A stretch of DNA of 64,000 nucleotides from Oscillatoriales cyanobacterium USR001 (GTDB taxonomy: Bacteria; Cyanobacteriota; Cyanobacteriia; Cyanobacteriales; Microcoleaceae), in the NCBI GenBank assembly GCA_001698425.1, contig MBRE01000057.1, forward strand, positions 1 through 64,000. Direction: 5' to 3'. Positions 45,414 through 55,100 of the stretch are shown here, one piece after another. Under the pieces are notes generated by a model that did no database searches, was not told where the DNA came from, and saw only the letters and a list, made by a program, of their open reading frames with translations. A program made the translations under genes and the position numbers. Within the stretch, counting starts at the first letter, position 1, and every line of letters begins with the position of its first letter.

Positions 45414-45844
45414 AAGAGTCATCAGAAAAGAGATTTATACAAGCTTTGGAGATTTGCCAATCTCTAATTGCTTTTAAATCTCAACCTTCAAGTTTACCAT
45501 TTCAAAGTATAGAGCTTTTGTGTGAAGTTGCTAGGGAACCTTCAGCATTGCTGCTGTTGACAGAAAAGTATGCCAGCGAAACACAAAAAGCATTTAGGGC
45601 GGTTTATGAATACGCCGTTACTTTAGACAATTGGAGACTTAGCGATGAAGATTGTCCTCTGGGATTTGGAGTTAAAGATCACTGTAGTATTTTAAGTTTT
45701 TTCCTGAAAATTCAGAGTAAAAAGTTTGAGTTTTTCACAGGTAATTGGACACCGGAAAAAATTTGCGATCTGATTAAGGATTGGAAGGGGATCGACCTCA
45801 CGGTATTACTGACCAAAAATACACCTGTACTTGTCAGTGATTAA
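45410..45844 (+). CDS. Hypothetical protein, paralogue B (possible immunity protein)
   Basis: A 144-residue paralogue of the 44460-44885 protein. It overlaps the HEIFE ORF by 4 bp (ATGA), as expected of a translationally coupled toxin-immunity pair. Its spacer to hoxY (TAATGGTTAAAAG ... TTAAATTAGGAGAG) is nearly the same as the spacer after paralogue A, so the duplicated block covers gene end plus ribosome site. No membrane segment or catalytic motif. Confidence 0.7.
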   Translation: MKESSEKRFIQALEICQSLIAFKSQPSSLPFQSIELLCEVAREPSALLLLTEKYASETQKAFRAVYEYAVTLDNWRLSDEDCPLGFGVKDHCSILSFFLKIQSKKFEFFTGNWTPEKICDLIKDWKGIDLTVLLTKNTPVLVSD

Positions 45845-45891
45845 TGGTTAAAAGCGAGTCAAAACATGATTAAATTAGGAGAGAATTAAAC

Positions 45892-46440
45892 ATGGAAAAG
45901 ATTAATTTTGCAACGGTGTGGTTAGCTGGCTGTTCTGGCTGTCATATGTCATTCTTGGACTTAGATGAGTGGTTATTTGATTTAGCTGCTCATGTTAATG
46001 TAGTTTATAGTCCTGTAGGTTGCGATCTCAAAGATTACCCAGAAAATGTCGATGTTTGCTTAGTTGAAGGTGCGGTGGCTAATGAGGAAAATTTGGAACT
46101 TCTCCATAAAGTAAGACAGAGAACTAAATGGTTAATTTCCTTTGGCGATTGTGCGGTGACGGCGAATGTGCCGGCGATGCGAAATATGTTAGGCGGTACG
46201 GAACCAGTTTTAAAACGTTGTTATTTAGAACTGGGAGATATTACCCCACAATTGCCTAATTTTCCAGGTATTGTACCGGAATTATTAGACCGCGTTCGGC
46301 CTTTACATGAGTTGGTAAAAGTAGATATGTATTTGCCGGGATGTCCGCCATCGGCTGAGAGGATTAAGAATGCGATCGCGCCGCTTTTGAAGGGTGAAAA
46401 ACCTGTGATGGAAGGCCGAGAAATGATTAAGTTTGGTTGA
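45892..46440 (+). CDS. hoxY: [NiFe] hydrogenase small subunit HoxY
   Basis: A 182-residue small subunit carrying the proximal [4Fe-4S] cluster: C14-x2-C17 in LAGCSGCHMS, a Cys in FGDCAV and one in PGCPPSAE. It lacks the extra clusters of uptake hydrogenases and has no Tat signal, as expected for cytoplasmic HoxY. It pairs with HoxH. Ribosome site TTAGGAGAGAATTAAAC. Confidence 0.96.
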   Translation: MEKINFATVWLAGCSGCHMSFLDLDEWLFDLAAHVNVVYSPVGCDLKDYPENVDVCLVEGAVANEENLELLHKVRQRTKWLISFGDCAVTANVPAMRNMLGGTEPVLKRCYLELGDITPQLPNFPGIVPELLDRVRPLHELVKVDMYLPGCPPSAERIKNAIAPLLKGEKPVMEGREMIKFG

Positions 46441-46491
46441 ACAAATGTTCATAATTTAAGGCAAAGTTACAAATTATTTGGAGGATTTCTT

Positions 46492-47919
46492 ATGTCAAAA
46501 ACAATTGTCATCGATCCAGTTACCCGCATTGAAGGCCACGCCAAAATTTCCCTGTATTTAGATGATGCCGGTGAGGTGGAAGATGCGCGTTTTCATGTGG
46601 TAGAATTTCGCGGTTTTGAGAAGTTCTGCGAAGGTAGACCGTTTACCGAAATGGCCGGAATTACAGCCAGAATTTGTGGAATTTGTCCGGTAAGTCACTT
46701 GTTGGCGGCGGCGAAAACTGGGGATAAAATTCTGGCTGTGAAGATTCCCATCGCGGGGGAAAAATTGCGCCGGATGATGAATTTGGCACAGATTACTCAG
46801 TCCCATGCTTTGAGTTTCTTTCACCTAAGTAGCCCTGATTTCCTATTAGGATGGGATAGCAATCCGGCGACGCGAAATGTGTTTGGATTGATGGAAGCCG
46901 ATCCTGATTTGGCGCGGGCGGGGATTCGTTTGCGACAGTTTGGCCAGCAGATTATTGAGTTATTAGGTGCTCGGAAAATTCATGCTTCTTGGGCCGTACC
47001 CGGTGGTGTGCGATCGCCGCTTTCGGAGGAGGGACGGACGTGGATACGCGATCGCTTGCCAGAATCTCGCGCTACCATTGAGCTTGCGATCGGTTTGTTC
47101 AAGCGTTTATTAGACCAATTTACGACGGAAGTGCAGGAATTTGGCAATTTTCGCTCGCTTTTCATGGGTTTAGTCAGTCCTGATGGCCTGTGGGAACACT
47201 ACGGCGGCCACTTGCGGTTTATTGACAGCGATGGTGCGATCGTTGCTGATGGTTTGAATGAGGACAATTATCAGGATTTCATCGGTGAGGCGGTAGAAAA
47301 CTGGTCTTACCTGAAGTTCCCTTATTATAAGCCTTTGGGCTATCCTGATGGGATTTATCGGGTGGGACCGTTAGCCAGGTTGAATGTCTGCGATCGCATT
47401 GGTTTACCTGATAGCGATCGCGAATTACAGGAAATGCGCGATCGCGCCGGCGGCCGAGTTGCCACTTCTTCTTTCTTCTATCATTATGCCCGATTAGTGG
47501 AAATTTTGGCCGCGATCGAGCATATTGAACTATTAGTAAATGACGAGGATATTGCTTCTAAACGCTGTCGCGCTGATGCAGGTATTAACGAGTTGGAAGG
47601 TGTGGGAGTAAGTGAAGCACCAAGAGGCACTTTATTTCATCACTATAAAGTAGATGAAAATGGCTTGTTGAAGAAAGTTAATTTGATTATTGCTACGGGT
47701 CAAAATAACCTAGCAATGAACAAAACCGTCACCCAAATTGCCAAACATTACATTCACGGTAACGATATTCCTGAAGGACTTTTAAACCGAGTAGAAGCCG
47801 GAATCCGCGCTTTCGATCCTTGCTTAAGTTGTTCCACTCATGCCGTTGGTCAAATGCCTTTGCATATTGAATTAGTCGCCCCTGATGGAACTATTCTCAA
47901 TCAAGTTTATCGTCACTAG
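46492..47919 (+). CDS. hoxH: [NiFe] hydrogenase large subunit HoxH
   Basis: A 475-residue catalytic subunit. Ni-Fe ligands are C62-x2-C65 ([10 protein letters not shown]) and the C-terminal DPCLSCSTH motif. A C-terminal extension [16 protein letters not shown]... after that His is the peptide removed by HoxW during maturation. The N-terminal signature [12 protein letters not shown] is present. It catalyses reversible H2 oxidation and proton reduction. Confidence 0.97.
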   Translation: MSKTIVIDPVTRIEGHAKISLYLDDAGEVEDARFHVVEFRGFEKFCEGRPFTEMAGITARICGICPVSHLLAAAKTGDKILAVKIPIAGEKLRRMMNLAQITQSHALSFFHLSSPDFLLGWDSNPATRNVFGLMEADPDLARAGIRLRQFGQQIIELLGARKIHASWAVPGGVRSPLSEEGRTWIRDRLPESRATIELAIGLFKRLLDQFTTEVQEFGNFRSLFMGLVSPDGLWEHYGGHLRFIDSDGAIVADGLNEDNYQDFIGEAVENWSYLKFPYYKPLGYPDGIYRVGPLARLNVCDRIGLPDSDRELQEMRDRAGGRVATSSFFYHYARLVEILAAIEHIELLVNDEDIASKRCRADAGINELEGVGVSEAPRGTLFHHYKVDENGLLKKVNLIIATGQNNLAMNKTVTQIAKHYIHGNDIPEGLLNRVEAGIRAFDPCLSCSTHAVGQMPLHIELVAPDGTILNQVYRH

Positions 47920-47947
47920 ATTTTTGTTGATTAGTGCAAATGTATCC

Positions 47948-48020
47948 GTAGGGCGAAGCATTCCGGCCGTAAATCTTTCGTTTTAACCAATAACTTATCT
48001 ACCGGAATGCTTCGCCCCTA
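47948..48020. repeat. Palindromic GCGAAGCATT element downstream of hoxH
   Basis: Left arm TAGGGCGAAGCATTCCGG, right arm CCGGAATGCTTCGCCCCTA, about 36-bp centre. It is the best-preserved copy of the family also seen at 16659-16728 and 43549-43619. Confidence 0.85.
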
Positions 48021-48086
48021 GAAAATTGGGATGATCCCTTATACATGATATTACCAATTACCATTACCCCAGAGGAACAATGAAAA

Positions 48087-48368
48087 ATGACCAAAGAGAA
48101 TTTATATTTATGTATGGGTTCTGCTTGTCATCAACTAGGTGTTTATGAAGTTTTACCCAGAATTCAAGGCTTAATTAGCCAATATCACCTAGAAGAAAGT
48201 ATAGAACTCAAAGGCTCTTTTTGCCTAGAAACTTGTAGCAGCGGCATTGTAATGAAATTTCAAGATAAATTATTTGTAGACATTAATCCTGCTAATCTTG
48301 AAGAAAAATTTATCTTAGAAATTCTCCCCCAAATCCAATTAAAAATGCAGGAGTATAGTCATGGTTGA
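48087..48368 (+). CDS. NuoE/HoxE-like [2Fe-2S] ferredoxin-domain protein
   Basis: A 93-residue thioredoxin-like ferredoxin. It has the same cysteine pattern as NuoE and HoxE (C9-x4-C14 in CMGSAC, C46-x3-C50 in CLETC) but lacks the N-terminal helical bundle. It overlaps the PAS gene by 8 bp, so translation is coupled. In Clostridia and relatives, similar small proteins precede a PAS protein and a SpoIIE-type phosphatase beside [FeFe] hydrogenases. The likely job is redox sensing or electron delivery to the sensor (inference). Confidence 0.85.
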   Translation: MTKENLYLCMGSACHQLGVYEVLPRIQGLISQYHLEESIELKGSFCLETCSSGIVMKFQDKLFVDINPANLEEKFILEILPQIQLKMQEYSHG

Positions 48369-48864
48369 AAAACACGATAACTTATGGAAATTACTTTGGG
48401 ATTACGATCCTAATGGTTTAATCGTTGTTGACACAAAAATGACTATTAAGGTAGTTAATCCCGCTTTTTGCCAAATGTTTAATCTAGTCTCAGAAAATAT
48501 CATTGGCAAACCGGTTTCATTGGTTTTAGGTGATGTTGAATATTTCCAAAATGTTTGGGATAAAAATCAGGCAATTCGAGGAGAAGAGAAAGAATATTCA
48601 CAGTACAATTTATATGTCCGACAAGTAGTTTTTCCGATCAAAGATGAAAATGTTATTGCTTGTATCATGGTGGATATTACCCAGGAATGGCAGCGCAAAA
48701 AAGAACTGATTAACATCAAGTCAGAAACCGTAAAAAAAGTCAATGAAGTAGTAGATAATCAAATGAAAGTTGCCCAAGAAATTGCTGGCTTATTAGGAGA
48801 AACCACCGCAATTACTAAAGTCAGCCTATTGAAAATAATTTCAATGGTGGAACACGAAACTTAG
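48361..48864 (+). CDS. PAS-domain sensor protein with coiled C-terminal tail
   Basis: A 167-residue protein. PAS domain about residues 8-115 (YDPNGLIVVDTKMTIKVVNP opens it; VVFPIKDENVIACIMVDITQ closes it). The last ~50 residues are helical: VNEVVDNQMKVAQEIAGLLG then ETTAITKVSLLKI. No histidine-kinase ATPase domain follows, so it is a stand-alone sensor or adaptor. Ligand unknown. This tail resembles that of PAS proteins accompanying [FeFe] hydrogenases, from memory. Coupled upstream to the [2Fe-2S] gene and 35 bp before the phosphatase gene. Confidence 0.85.
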   Translation: MVEKHDNLWKLLWDYDPNGLIVVDTKMTIKVVNPAFCQMFNLVSENIIGKPVSLVLGDVEYFQNVWDKNQAIRGEEKEYSQYNLYVRQVVFPIKDENVIACIMVDITQEWQRKKELINIKSETVKKVNEVVDNQMKVAQEIAGLLGETTAITKVSLLKIISMVEHET

Positions 48865-48899
48865 ACGTTAAAACAACATTTTATAGGAATTTTAATAAT

Positions 48900-50066
48900 A
48901 TGAAAGTAGATAACTTTTTTGATATTTGCAATTTAAGCCTCAATAAAAAAGGTGAAGAACTTTGTGGTGACAAAGTTAAGTTTCGCAAAACAGACAAGAA
49001 AACCACAATAGTTTTATCTGATGGTTTGGGAAGTGGTGTAAAAGCTAATATTCTCGCTACCCTAACTACCGAAATTCTGATTACCATGCTAACGGCGGAT
49101 GTGCCCCTAGAGGAAGTCATTAAAACAGTGATTGGTACTTTACCTATCTGCCAAGTTAGGAACATTGCTTATGCGACGTTTACAATTATCCAAATTAACC
49201 ACGAAACTAATAGATTTAAGGTGATTAATTTTGATAATCCACCAATTTTTTACTTAAGAAAAGGTAAGTTAGTTAACTTACCAAATAAAACCGAACAAAT
49301 TTTAGGTAAAAAAATTAATGTAACTGAAGGTTATCTGGAAAGAGGTGATTTTCTTGGGGCTAGTAGTGATGGGGTTTTGTACGCCGGATTAGGCGAAACT
49401 TTAAATTTTGGTTGGGGTTGGGAAAGTATTGCTAAATATATCGAAAATTTGTTTATAACTCAAGCTTCATCTGCGAGAAGTATTATTTATAAAGTTATTG
49501 CTGAAACTCATTCTCTGTATCGTGGTAAAATAGGAGATGATGCGACTTTTGTTGGGGTATATGTCAGAAAGAAAAATCCGTTGATGATATTTACTGGGCC
49601 GCCGATCGAGAAAAGTGAAGATAGTTTATATGTGGAAAGATTATTAAAATTTGAAGGTCGTAAAGTAATTTGCGGTGGGACTACAGGGAATATTATTGCT
49701 AAGTATTTGGGGGAAACTGTGGAGATGGATATTTCTACTATGCGAAAAGATTTACCACCGATAGGAAAGTTAAAGGAAATCGACTTAGTAACTGAAGGAA
49801 TATTGACAATTTCTAAGGCAATTGAGATTTTAAGGAGTTGTAATTGTGATATTTCTCGCTTACCTTCAGATCAAAATGGTGCGGTTTTATTGGCGAGGGA
49901 AATTTTAGAGGCTGATTCTATATTGTTTTTGGTGGGACAGAAAATTAATGAGTTTTATCAAAACCCTTTGTTACCTAAAAATATTTCAATTCGCCGCAGT
50001 TTAGTGGAGGAGTTAGTAAAGTTATTGCGGGAACAACAAAAGGAGGTGAGTTTAGAATATTGTTAA
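48900..50066 (+). CDS. SpoIIE/PP2C-type protein phosphatase
   Basis: A 388-residue protein. The N-terminal ~225 residues are a PP2C/SpoIIE Ser/Thr phosphatase with metal-binding Asp residues in LSDGLGSGVKA, ASSDGVLYAG and GDDATFVGVYV. The C-terminal ~160 residues are a separate domain (GGTTGNIIAKYLGETVEM, PPIGKLKEIDLVTEGILT) of unknown role, also present in homologues next to clostridial hydrogenases. No anti-sigma antagonist or kinase partner lies nearby, so its substrate protein is unknown. Its stop overlaps the broken hoxW start at 50060. Confidence 0.87.
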   Translation: MKVDNFFDICNLSLNKKGEELCGDKVKFRKTDKKTTIVLSDGLGSGVKANILATLTTEILITMLTADVPLEEVIKTVIGTLPICQVRNIAYATFTIIQINHETNRFKVINFDNPPIFYLRKGKLVNLPNKTEQILGKKINVTEGYLERGDFLGASSDGVLYAGLGETLNFGWGWESIAKYIENLFITQASSARSIIYKVIAETHSLYRGKIGDDATFVGVYVRKKNPLMIFTGPPIEKSEDSLYVERLLKFEGRKVICGGTTGNIIAKYLGETVEMDISTMRKDLPPIGKLKEIDLVTEGILTISKAIEILRSCNCDISRLPSDQNGAVLLAREILEADSILFLVGQKINEFYQNPLLPKNISIRRSLVEELVKLLREQQKEVSLEYC

Positions 50067-50107
50067 AATTAACTTCTTTTTTAGTAATTGGTTATGGGAA
50101 TCAATAA
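50060..50107 (+). pseudogene. hoxW: hoxW 5' fragment (relic)
   Basis: A 16-codon frame from TTG at 50060 encodes LKLTSFLVIGYGNQ then TAA. Its residues match codons near the start of intact hoxW (KLTSFLVIGYGNQLRGDD at 51264 onward). A strong ribosome site AGGAGGTGAG (50041-50050) sits just upstream and the frame overlaps the phosphatase stop, so this looks like the ancestral hoxW start cut off by later insertion. Confidence 0.8.
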
Positions 50108-50232
50108 TGAAAAAGTAGAAAACTGGAGAAATACAGCACTTTCCAGGTAAGTGAAGTACAGAGAAATCCAGAATAAACCCGGTTTCTGGGGTGTACGTCA
50201 TAAACCTGGAATCCGCTGTAAAATCAGACTTT

Positions 50233-51159
50233 TCAGTTTTGCTCTGCAAACCTAGATAATAATTCTTCACGGGATAATTGCAGAAGCAAAGGAGCAAATT
50301 CCGCTGGTGGTAAAGTTAGTAATGGGTCAATAATTGCGGCTAGTTCCTCATCCAAAGAACCAAAGCGCGATGCCAGTAAATTTTCTATGATACTGCGCTT
50401 TGCTTCTTGAAGTCCCTGCTGGAGTCCCTGCTGGAGTCCCTGCTGGAGTCCCTCTTGTTTTGCCTCTGCCAAATGTTGTTCGTAAATGGGTGATAATCTC
50501 ATAGTTAACTCCTGATCTTCGGGATCTTTATTGGGGTTGACAACTAAATTTGCTCTCAACACACTGAGCATAGTTAAAGCATTTGTTCGGAGTGGATGCG
50601 ATACTGGAAGTGCTTCTATTTCCGCGATCACTTGCTTCTGAACATTGCCTTTTCCCAGAATCCTTAACCACAATGTTTCTGCGGTACGGGGCAATTGGTG
50701 AATAACGATGATTGCTGTCCTGAGTTCTGGTGCCATTAGGTAAACTCCGGGCAACCATTCCGATTCTACTATAGCACGAAATCCTGATAATATTGTTGTT
50801 GATGCAGTGGGTGTAAGTATCCACAATCTCGGCAAAACTAAATCGGCATTTTCTGTAGAATTGCGAGCGGTTTCGCGGTAGTATTGTCGTCGAAGTTCTA
50901 ACTCTTTTGATAGACAATCGCAAATTTCTTGGGGTGTAACTGGATTGCGAAAAGGCTCAAAAATAGAGGGAGTTGCCAGCAATCTTCCTAATAATCCTAA
51001 CAGTTCAGGATTCATTTTACTTATAGGTGCTGGTTCAAACCAAACATCTATTTCTCTAACTTCGGCGGTAATGCTACGGGGGGCTTGTGTTGTACCAAAG
51101 GGAGTTAGCAATTCTTCCAGGTAATCTTTGGCAAATTTGTCGTGAATAAATCGAGTCAT
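50233..51159 (-). CDS. Rpn-like/PD-(D/E)xK-type protein inserted in hoxW
   Basis: A 308-residue protein of a cyanobacterial family often annotated as Rpn recombination-promoting nuclease or, wrongly, flagellar assembly protein. N-terminus MTRFIHDKFAKDYLEELLTP then SITAEVREIDVWFEPAP is typical. Near residues 235-250 an LQQG unit repeats three or four times. Opposite in strand to the hox operon, and it separates the hoxW relic from intact hoxW, so it arrived by insertion or duplication. Nuclease activity is not shown. Confidence 0.75.
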   Translation of the reverse strand: MTRFIHDKFAKDYLEELLTPFGTTQAPRSITAEVREIDVWFEPAPISKMNPELLGLLGRLLATPSIFEPFRNPVTPQEICDCLSKELELRRQYYRETARNSTENADLVLPRLWILTPTASTTILSGFRAIVESEWLPGVYLMAPELRTAIIVIHQLPRTAETLWLRILGKGNVQKQVIAEIEALPVSHPLRTNALTMLSVLRANLVVNPNKDPEDQELTMRLSPIYEQHLAEAKQEGLQQGLQQGLQQGLQEAKRSIIENLLASRFGSLDEELAAIIDPLLTLPPAEFAPLLLQLSREELLSRFAEQN

Positions 51160-51236
51160 TCTGGAATCTAAGTTTATTTGACTTTGGCTACAATAGCACT
51201 AACGTTGTAGTCAATGATAGTCAACTATTGAATAAA

Positions 51237-51722
51237 ATGAAAGATGAAAAATTACAAACCACAAAATTAACTTCTTTCCTAGTAATTGGTTATGGCAATC
51301 AATTACGGGGTGATGATGGTATTGGTCCACAAGTAGCTGAGGCGGTTGAACAGTGGAATTTACCCCAAATTCAGGTAAAATCATTGCATCAATTAACCCC
51401 AGAATTAGCGGATGATTTAGCTAAAGTTGATTGTGCAATTTTTGTTGATGCTTGGATGACAGAAAGTAGCGATTTTTCTGGGGTAAAAGTTGAAAAAATC
51501 GAGCCTGTATCCGCCGGCAACTTGCTTTTGGGACACGCCTCAAACCCGCGATCGCTCCTAGCGATCGCACTGACTCTCTACGGTAACAGTCCTCAAAGTT
51601 GGTTAATTTCTGTGCCAGGAATTAACTTTGAATTTAGCGATCGCCTTTCCCCATCTGCCGAAACTGGGGTCAAAGCCGCCTTAGAGCAAATTCAGCGATT
51701 AATCAGCCCAGAAATTATCTGA
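51237..51722 (+). CDS. hoxW: HoxW, HoxH C-terminal maturation protease
   Basis: A 161-residue Ni-dependent endopeptidase (peptidase M52 family) that cleaves the HoxH C-terminal extension. Conserved residues: the Asp pair of GYGNQLRGDDGIGP, the Asp of FVDAW and His of GHASNPRSLL, which bind nickel. ATG at 51237 (MKDEKLQTT) is chosen over TTG 51228. No good ribosome site is seen, consistent with this copy having lost its original upstream region. Confidence 0.9.
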   Translation: MKDEKLQTTKLTSFLVIGYGNQLRGDDGIGPQVAEAVEQWNLPQIQVKSLHQLTPELADDLAKVDCAIFVDAWMTESSDFSGVKVEKIEPVSAGNLLLGHASNPRSLLAIALTLYGNSPQSWLISVPGINFEFSDRLSPSAETGVKAALEQIQRLISPEII

Positions 51723-52103
51723 ATTTAATTATAACAAATTTTAAGAAAATTGTAGATTTTTATTTTGTGTTAAAAAAAGCTAAGTTTTTGGTTTAATATG
51801 CCTCTATTTGTTGGATAATATAAACAGGAAAGTTTGGGAAAAGAGTTGAAATACAAACTTTCTAAAACCTTGATAAATAAGGCTTTCACTCGTAATGTCC
51901 CGATTTATCAAGCACAGAAAAACAACAACAGAGTTGTTTAAATTAAGTGCAGGTTCGTCAACTTTTGTGAATACTGCTTGAAAATTTTATATCTTCATTA
52001 CATCAGTCAAAAGGCAGGTTTTACGAAAATTAGACGGAGGAATAATAGCCCAAAATTCTGTTAAAAACTGAACCATACTAGCAATAACTAAAGGTTTGAA
52101 CTT
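51723..52103. other. 381-bp region between hoxW and nifJ
   Basis: AT-rich. It should hold the nifJ promoter. AAAAGGCAGGTTTTACG and GACGGAGGAATAATAG lie near the 3' end. I see no convincing promoter pair or RNA gene. Confidence 0.45.
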
Positions 52104-55100
52104 ATGACTGAAAGAACTTACGCAACAATTGATGGCAACGAAGCGGTCGCTTATGTCGCCTACCGATTAAATGAAGTGATTGCAATTTATCCGATCACAC
52201 CTTCATCGCCGATGGCCGAGTGGTCCGATGCCTGGACCGCAGAAGCGAAGCCGAATATTTGGGGTACAATTCCCTTGGTGGTGGAATTGCAAAGCGAAGG
52301 CGGCGTGGCTGGGGCCGTGCATGGCGCACTGCAAACGGGATCGTTAACAACCACGTTTACCGCGTCCCAAGGCCTGTTATTGATGATCCCCAATATGTAC
52401 AAGATTGCTGGGGAACTTACGCCGACGGTGTTTCACATTGCTGCGCGATCGCTGGCGGCCCAAGGGCTATCAATTTTTGGCGATCACAGTGATGTCACTT
52501 CTGCCCGCAGTACCGGTTTTGCGATGCTGTGCTCCGCTTCAGTGCAGGAAGCCCACGATTTTGCCTTGATTTCCACCGCTGCTACCCTGCGATCGCGCAT
52601 TCCCTTCCTGCATTTCTTCGACGGTTTCCGCACCTCCCACGAAGTTCAGAAAGTGGAAATGCTAACAGAAGACGATATGCGATCGCTCGTTCCCGATGAA
52701 CTCGTCTTCGCCCACCGATCGCGATCGCTAACTCCCGATCGCCCAGTATTGCGCGGTACGGCGCAAAATCCTGACGTTTATTTCCAAGCCAGAGAAACCG
52801 TTAATTCCTATTATACTGCCTGCCTAGATATCACTGAACAAGTGATGAATGAATTTGCTCAATTAACAGGAAGGCAATACAAACTCTATGAATATTATGG
52901 CGATGCCGCAGCAGAAAGAATCGTCATTCTCATGGGTTCTGGTTGCGAATCTGTCCATGAAACCATAGATTATCTGAATAGTAAAGGTGAAAAATTAGGC
53001 GTTGTAAAAGTCCGAATGTATCGCCCCTTTGACGGTAAACGACTGATGGCAGCCATACCCGAAACCGTCAAATCCATCGCCGTTTTAGACCGCACCAAAG
53101 AACCAGGAGCCGGCGGCGAACCCCTTTATTTAGACGTAATTACTGCCCTAGTAGAAGAAGAACGCACCACCATTAAAGTAGTAGGGGGACGTTACGGCTT
53201 ATCATCTAAAGAATTCACTCCATCAATGATTAAAGCCGTCTTTGATAACCTGAGTGCGGCTAAACCCAAGAATCATTTTACAGTAGGAATTAACGACGAC
53301 GTTACCCACACCAGCCTAGATTACGACCGAGAATTTAGCATCGAATCTGATAGCGTAGTTCGAGCAATTTTCTACGGATTAGGCGCTGATGGTACGGTAG
53401 GGGCTAATAAAAACTCCATCAAAATTATCGGTGAAGAAACTGATAATTACGCTCAAGGTTACTTCGTCTATGACTCTAAAAAATCTGGTTCCGTCACCGT
53501 CTCCCACCTGCGCTTCGGACCCCAGCCAATTCGTTCAATTTATCTCATAGAAAAAGCCAACTTTGTCGCCTGTCATCAATGGGGATTTCTGGAACAATTC
53601 GATATGCTCAAAGAGATTGTTCCCGGTGGCACATTCCTCGTAAATAGCATCTATGGTCCAGATGATGTTTGGATGCGTTTACCGCTGTCAGTACAAGAGA
53701 CAATTATTCAGAAAAAACTCAAATTTTACGTTACTGATGCGAACAAAATTGCCCGTGAAGCAGGCATGGCCGGACGCATAAATACAGTCATGCAAGCGTG
53801 CTTTTTTGCCCTCTCTGGAGTATTGCCGCGAGAAGAAGCGATCGCCCAAATTAAAAAGGCAATTAAAAAGAGTTATGGCAAAAAAGGCCCAGAAATTGTC
53901 AAGATGAACATGGACGCTGTAGATCGTTCATTGCAATATCTTTTTGAGGTACAAGTTCCCGATACTGCCGATAGTGAAATTACCTTGCGATCGCCCGTAC
54001 CTGATACCGCTCCAGCATTTGTGCGCGAAGTTTTAGGAGCAATGATTGGCAAATGCGGCGACAATTTACCCGTTAGTGCTATGCCCATAGATGGTACTTA
54101 TCCCACCGGCACTTCTAAATGGGAAAAACGCAATATTGCCACAGAAATTCCGGTTTGGGATACCGATGTTTGCGTGCAGTGTGGTAAGTGTGTCATGGTT
54201 TGTCCTCATAGTGTAATTCGCTCCAAAGTTTACGAACCAGAACAGTTAGCAAATGCCCCAGAAACCTTCAAGAGTAAAGATGCTAAAGACCACGATTGGC
54301 ACGGCTTAAAATTCACCATTCAAGTTGCTCCAGAAGACTGTACAGGTTGCGCTCTCTGCGTAGATGTTTGCCCAGCAAAAAACAAAAGCCAGCCTAAATT
54401 AAAGGCAATTAATATGGCAGAACAATTGCCATTACGGGAACCAGAAAGAGCAAATTGGGACTTCTTTTTAGGTTTACCAAATCCCGATCGGCGCGAACTA
54501 AAACTGAATAAAATCAATCAACAGCAAATGGAAGAACCGCTGTTTGAATTTTCTGGAGCTTGTGGAGCTTGCGGTGAAACTCCTTATCTGAAATTAGTTA
54601 GTCAACTATTTGGCGATCGCATGGTAGTTGCTAATGCTACCGGTTGTTCATCCATTTATGGCGGCAATTTACCAACAACACCTTGGACAACCAATAGCGA
54701 AGGACGGGGCCCTGCTTGGTCAAATTCCCTCTTTGAAGATAACGCCGAATTTGGGTTAGGTTTCCGAGTTTCCATCGACAAACAAACTCAATTTGCCACT
54801 GAATTATTGCAACAACTTGGCGGCGAAATCGGCGACAATTTAGTGCAAGCTATCCTAGCTTCTGAACAAAAAAATGAGGCCGATATTTGGGAACAACGGG
54901 AACGAGTAGTTCAACTCAAACAAAAATTACAAAGCCTTGAATCTTCTACGGCCAAACAGTTACTAAGTTTAGCTGATTTTCTAGTGAAAAAAAGCGTCTG
55001 GATTATCGGCGGCGACGGTTGGGCCTATGACATTGGTTACGGTGGTTTAGATCATGTAATTGCCAGTGGTCGGAATGTAAATATCCTCGTTTTGGATACC

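Noticed and set aside
50233..51159. Flagellar assembly protein reading for the Rpn-like gene
   Set aside because: The family name is a database legacy. Sequence lacks flagellar features and cyanobacteria have no flagella.
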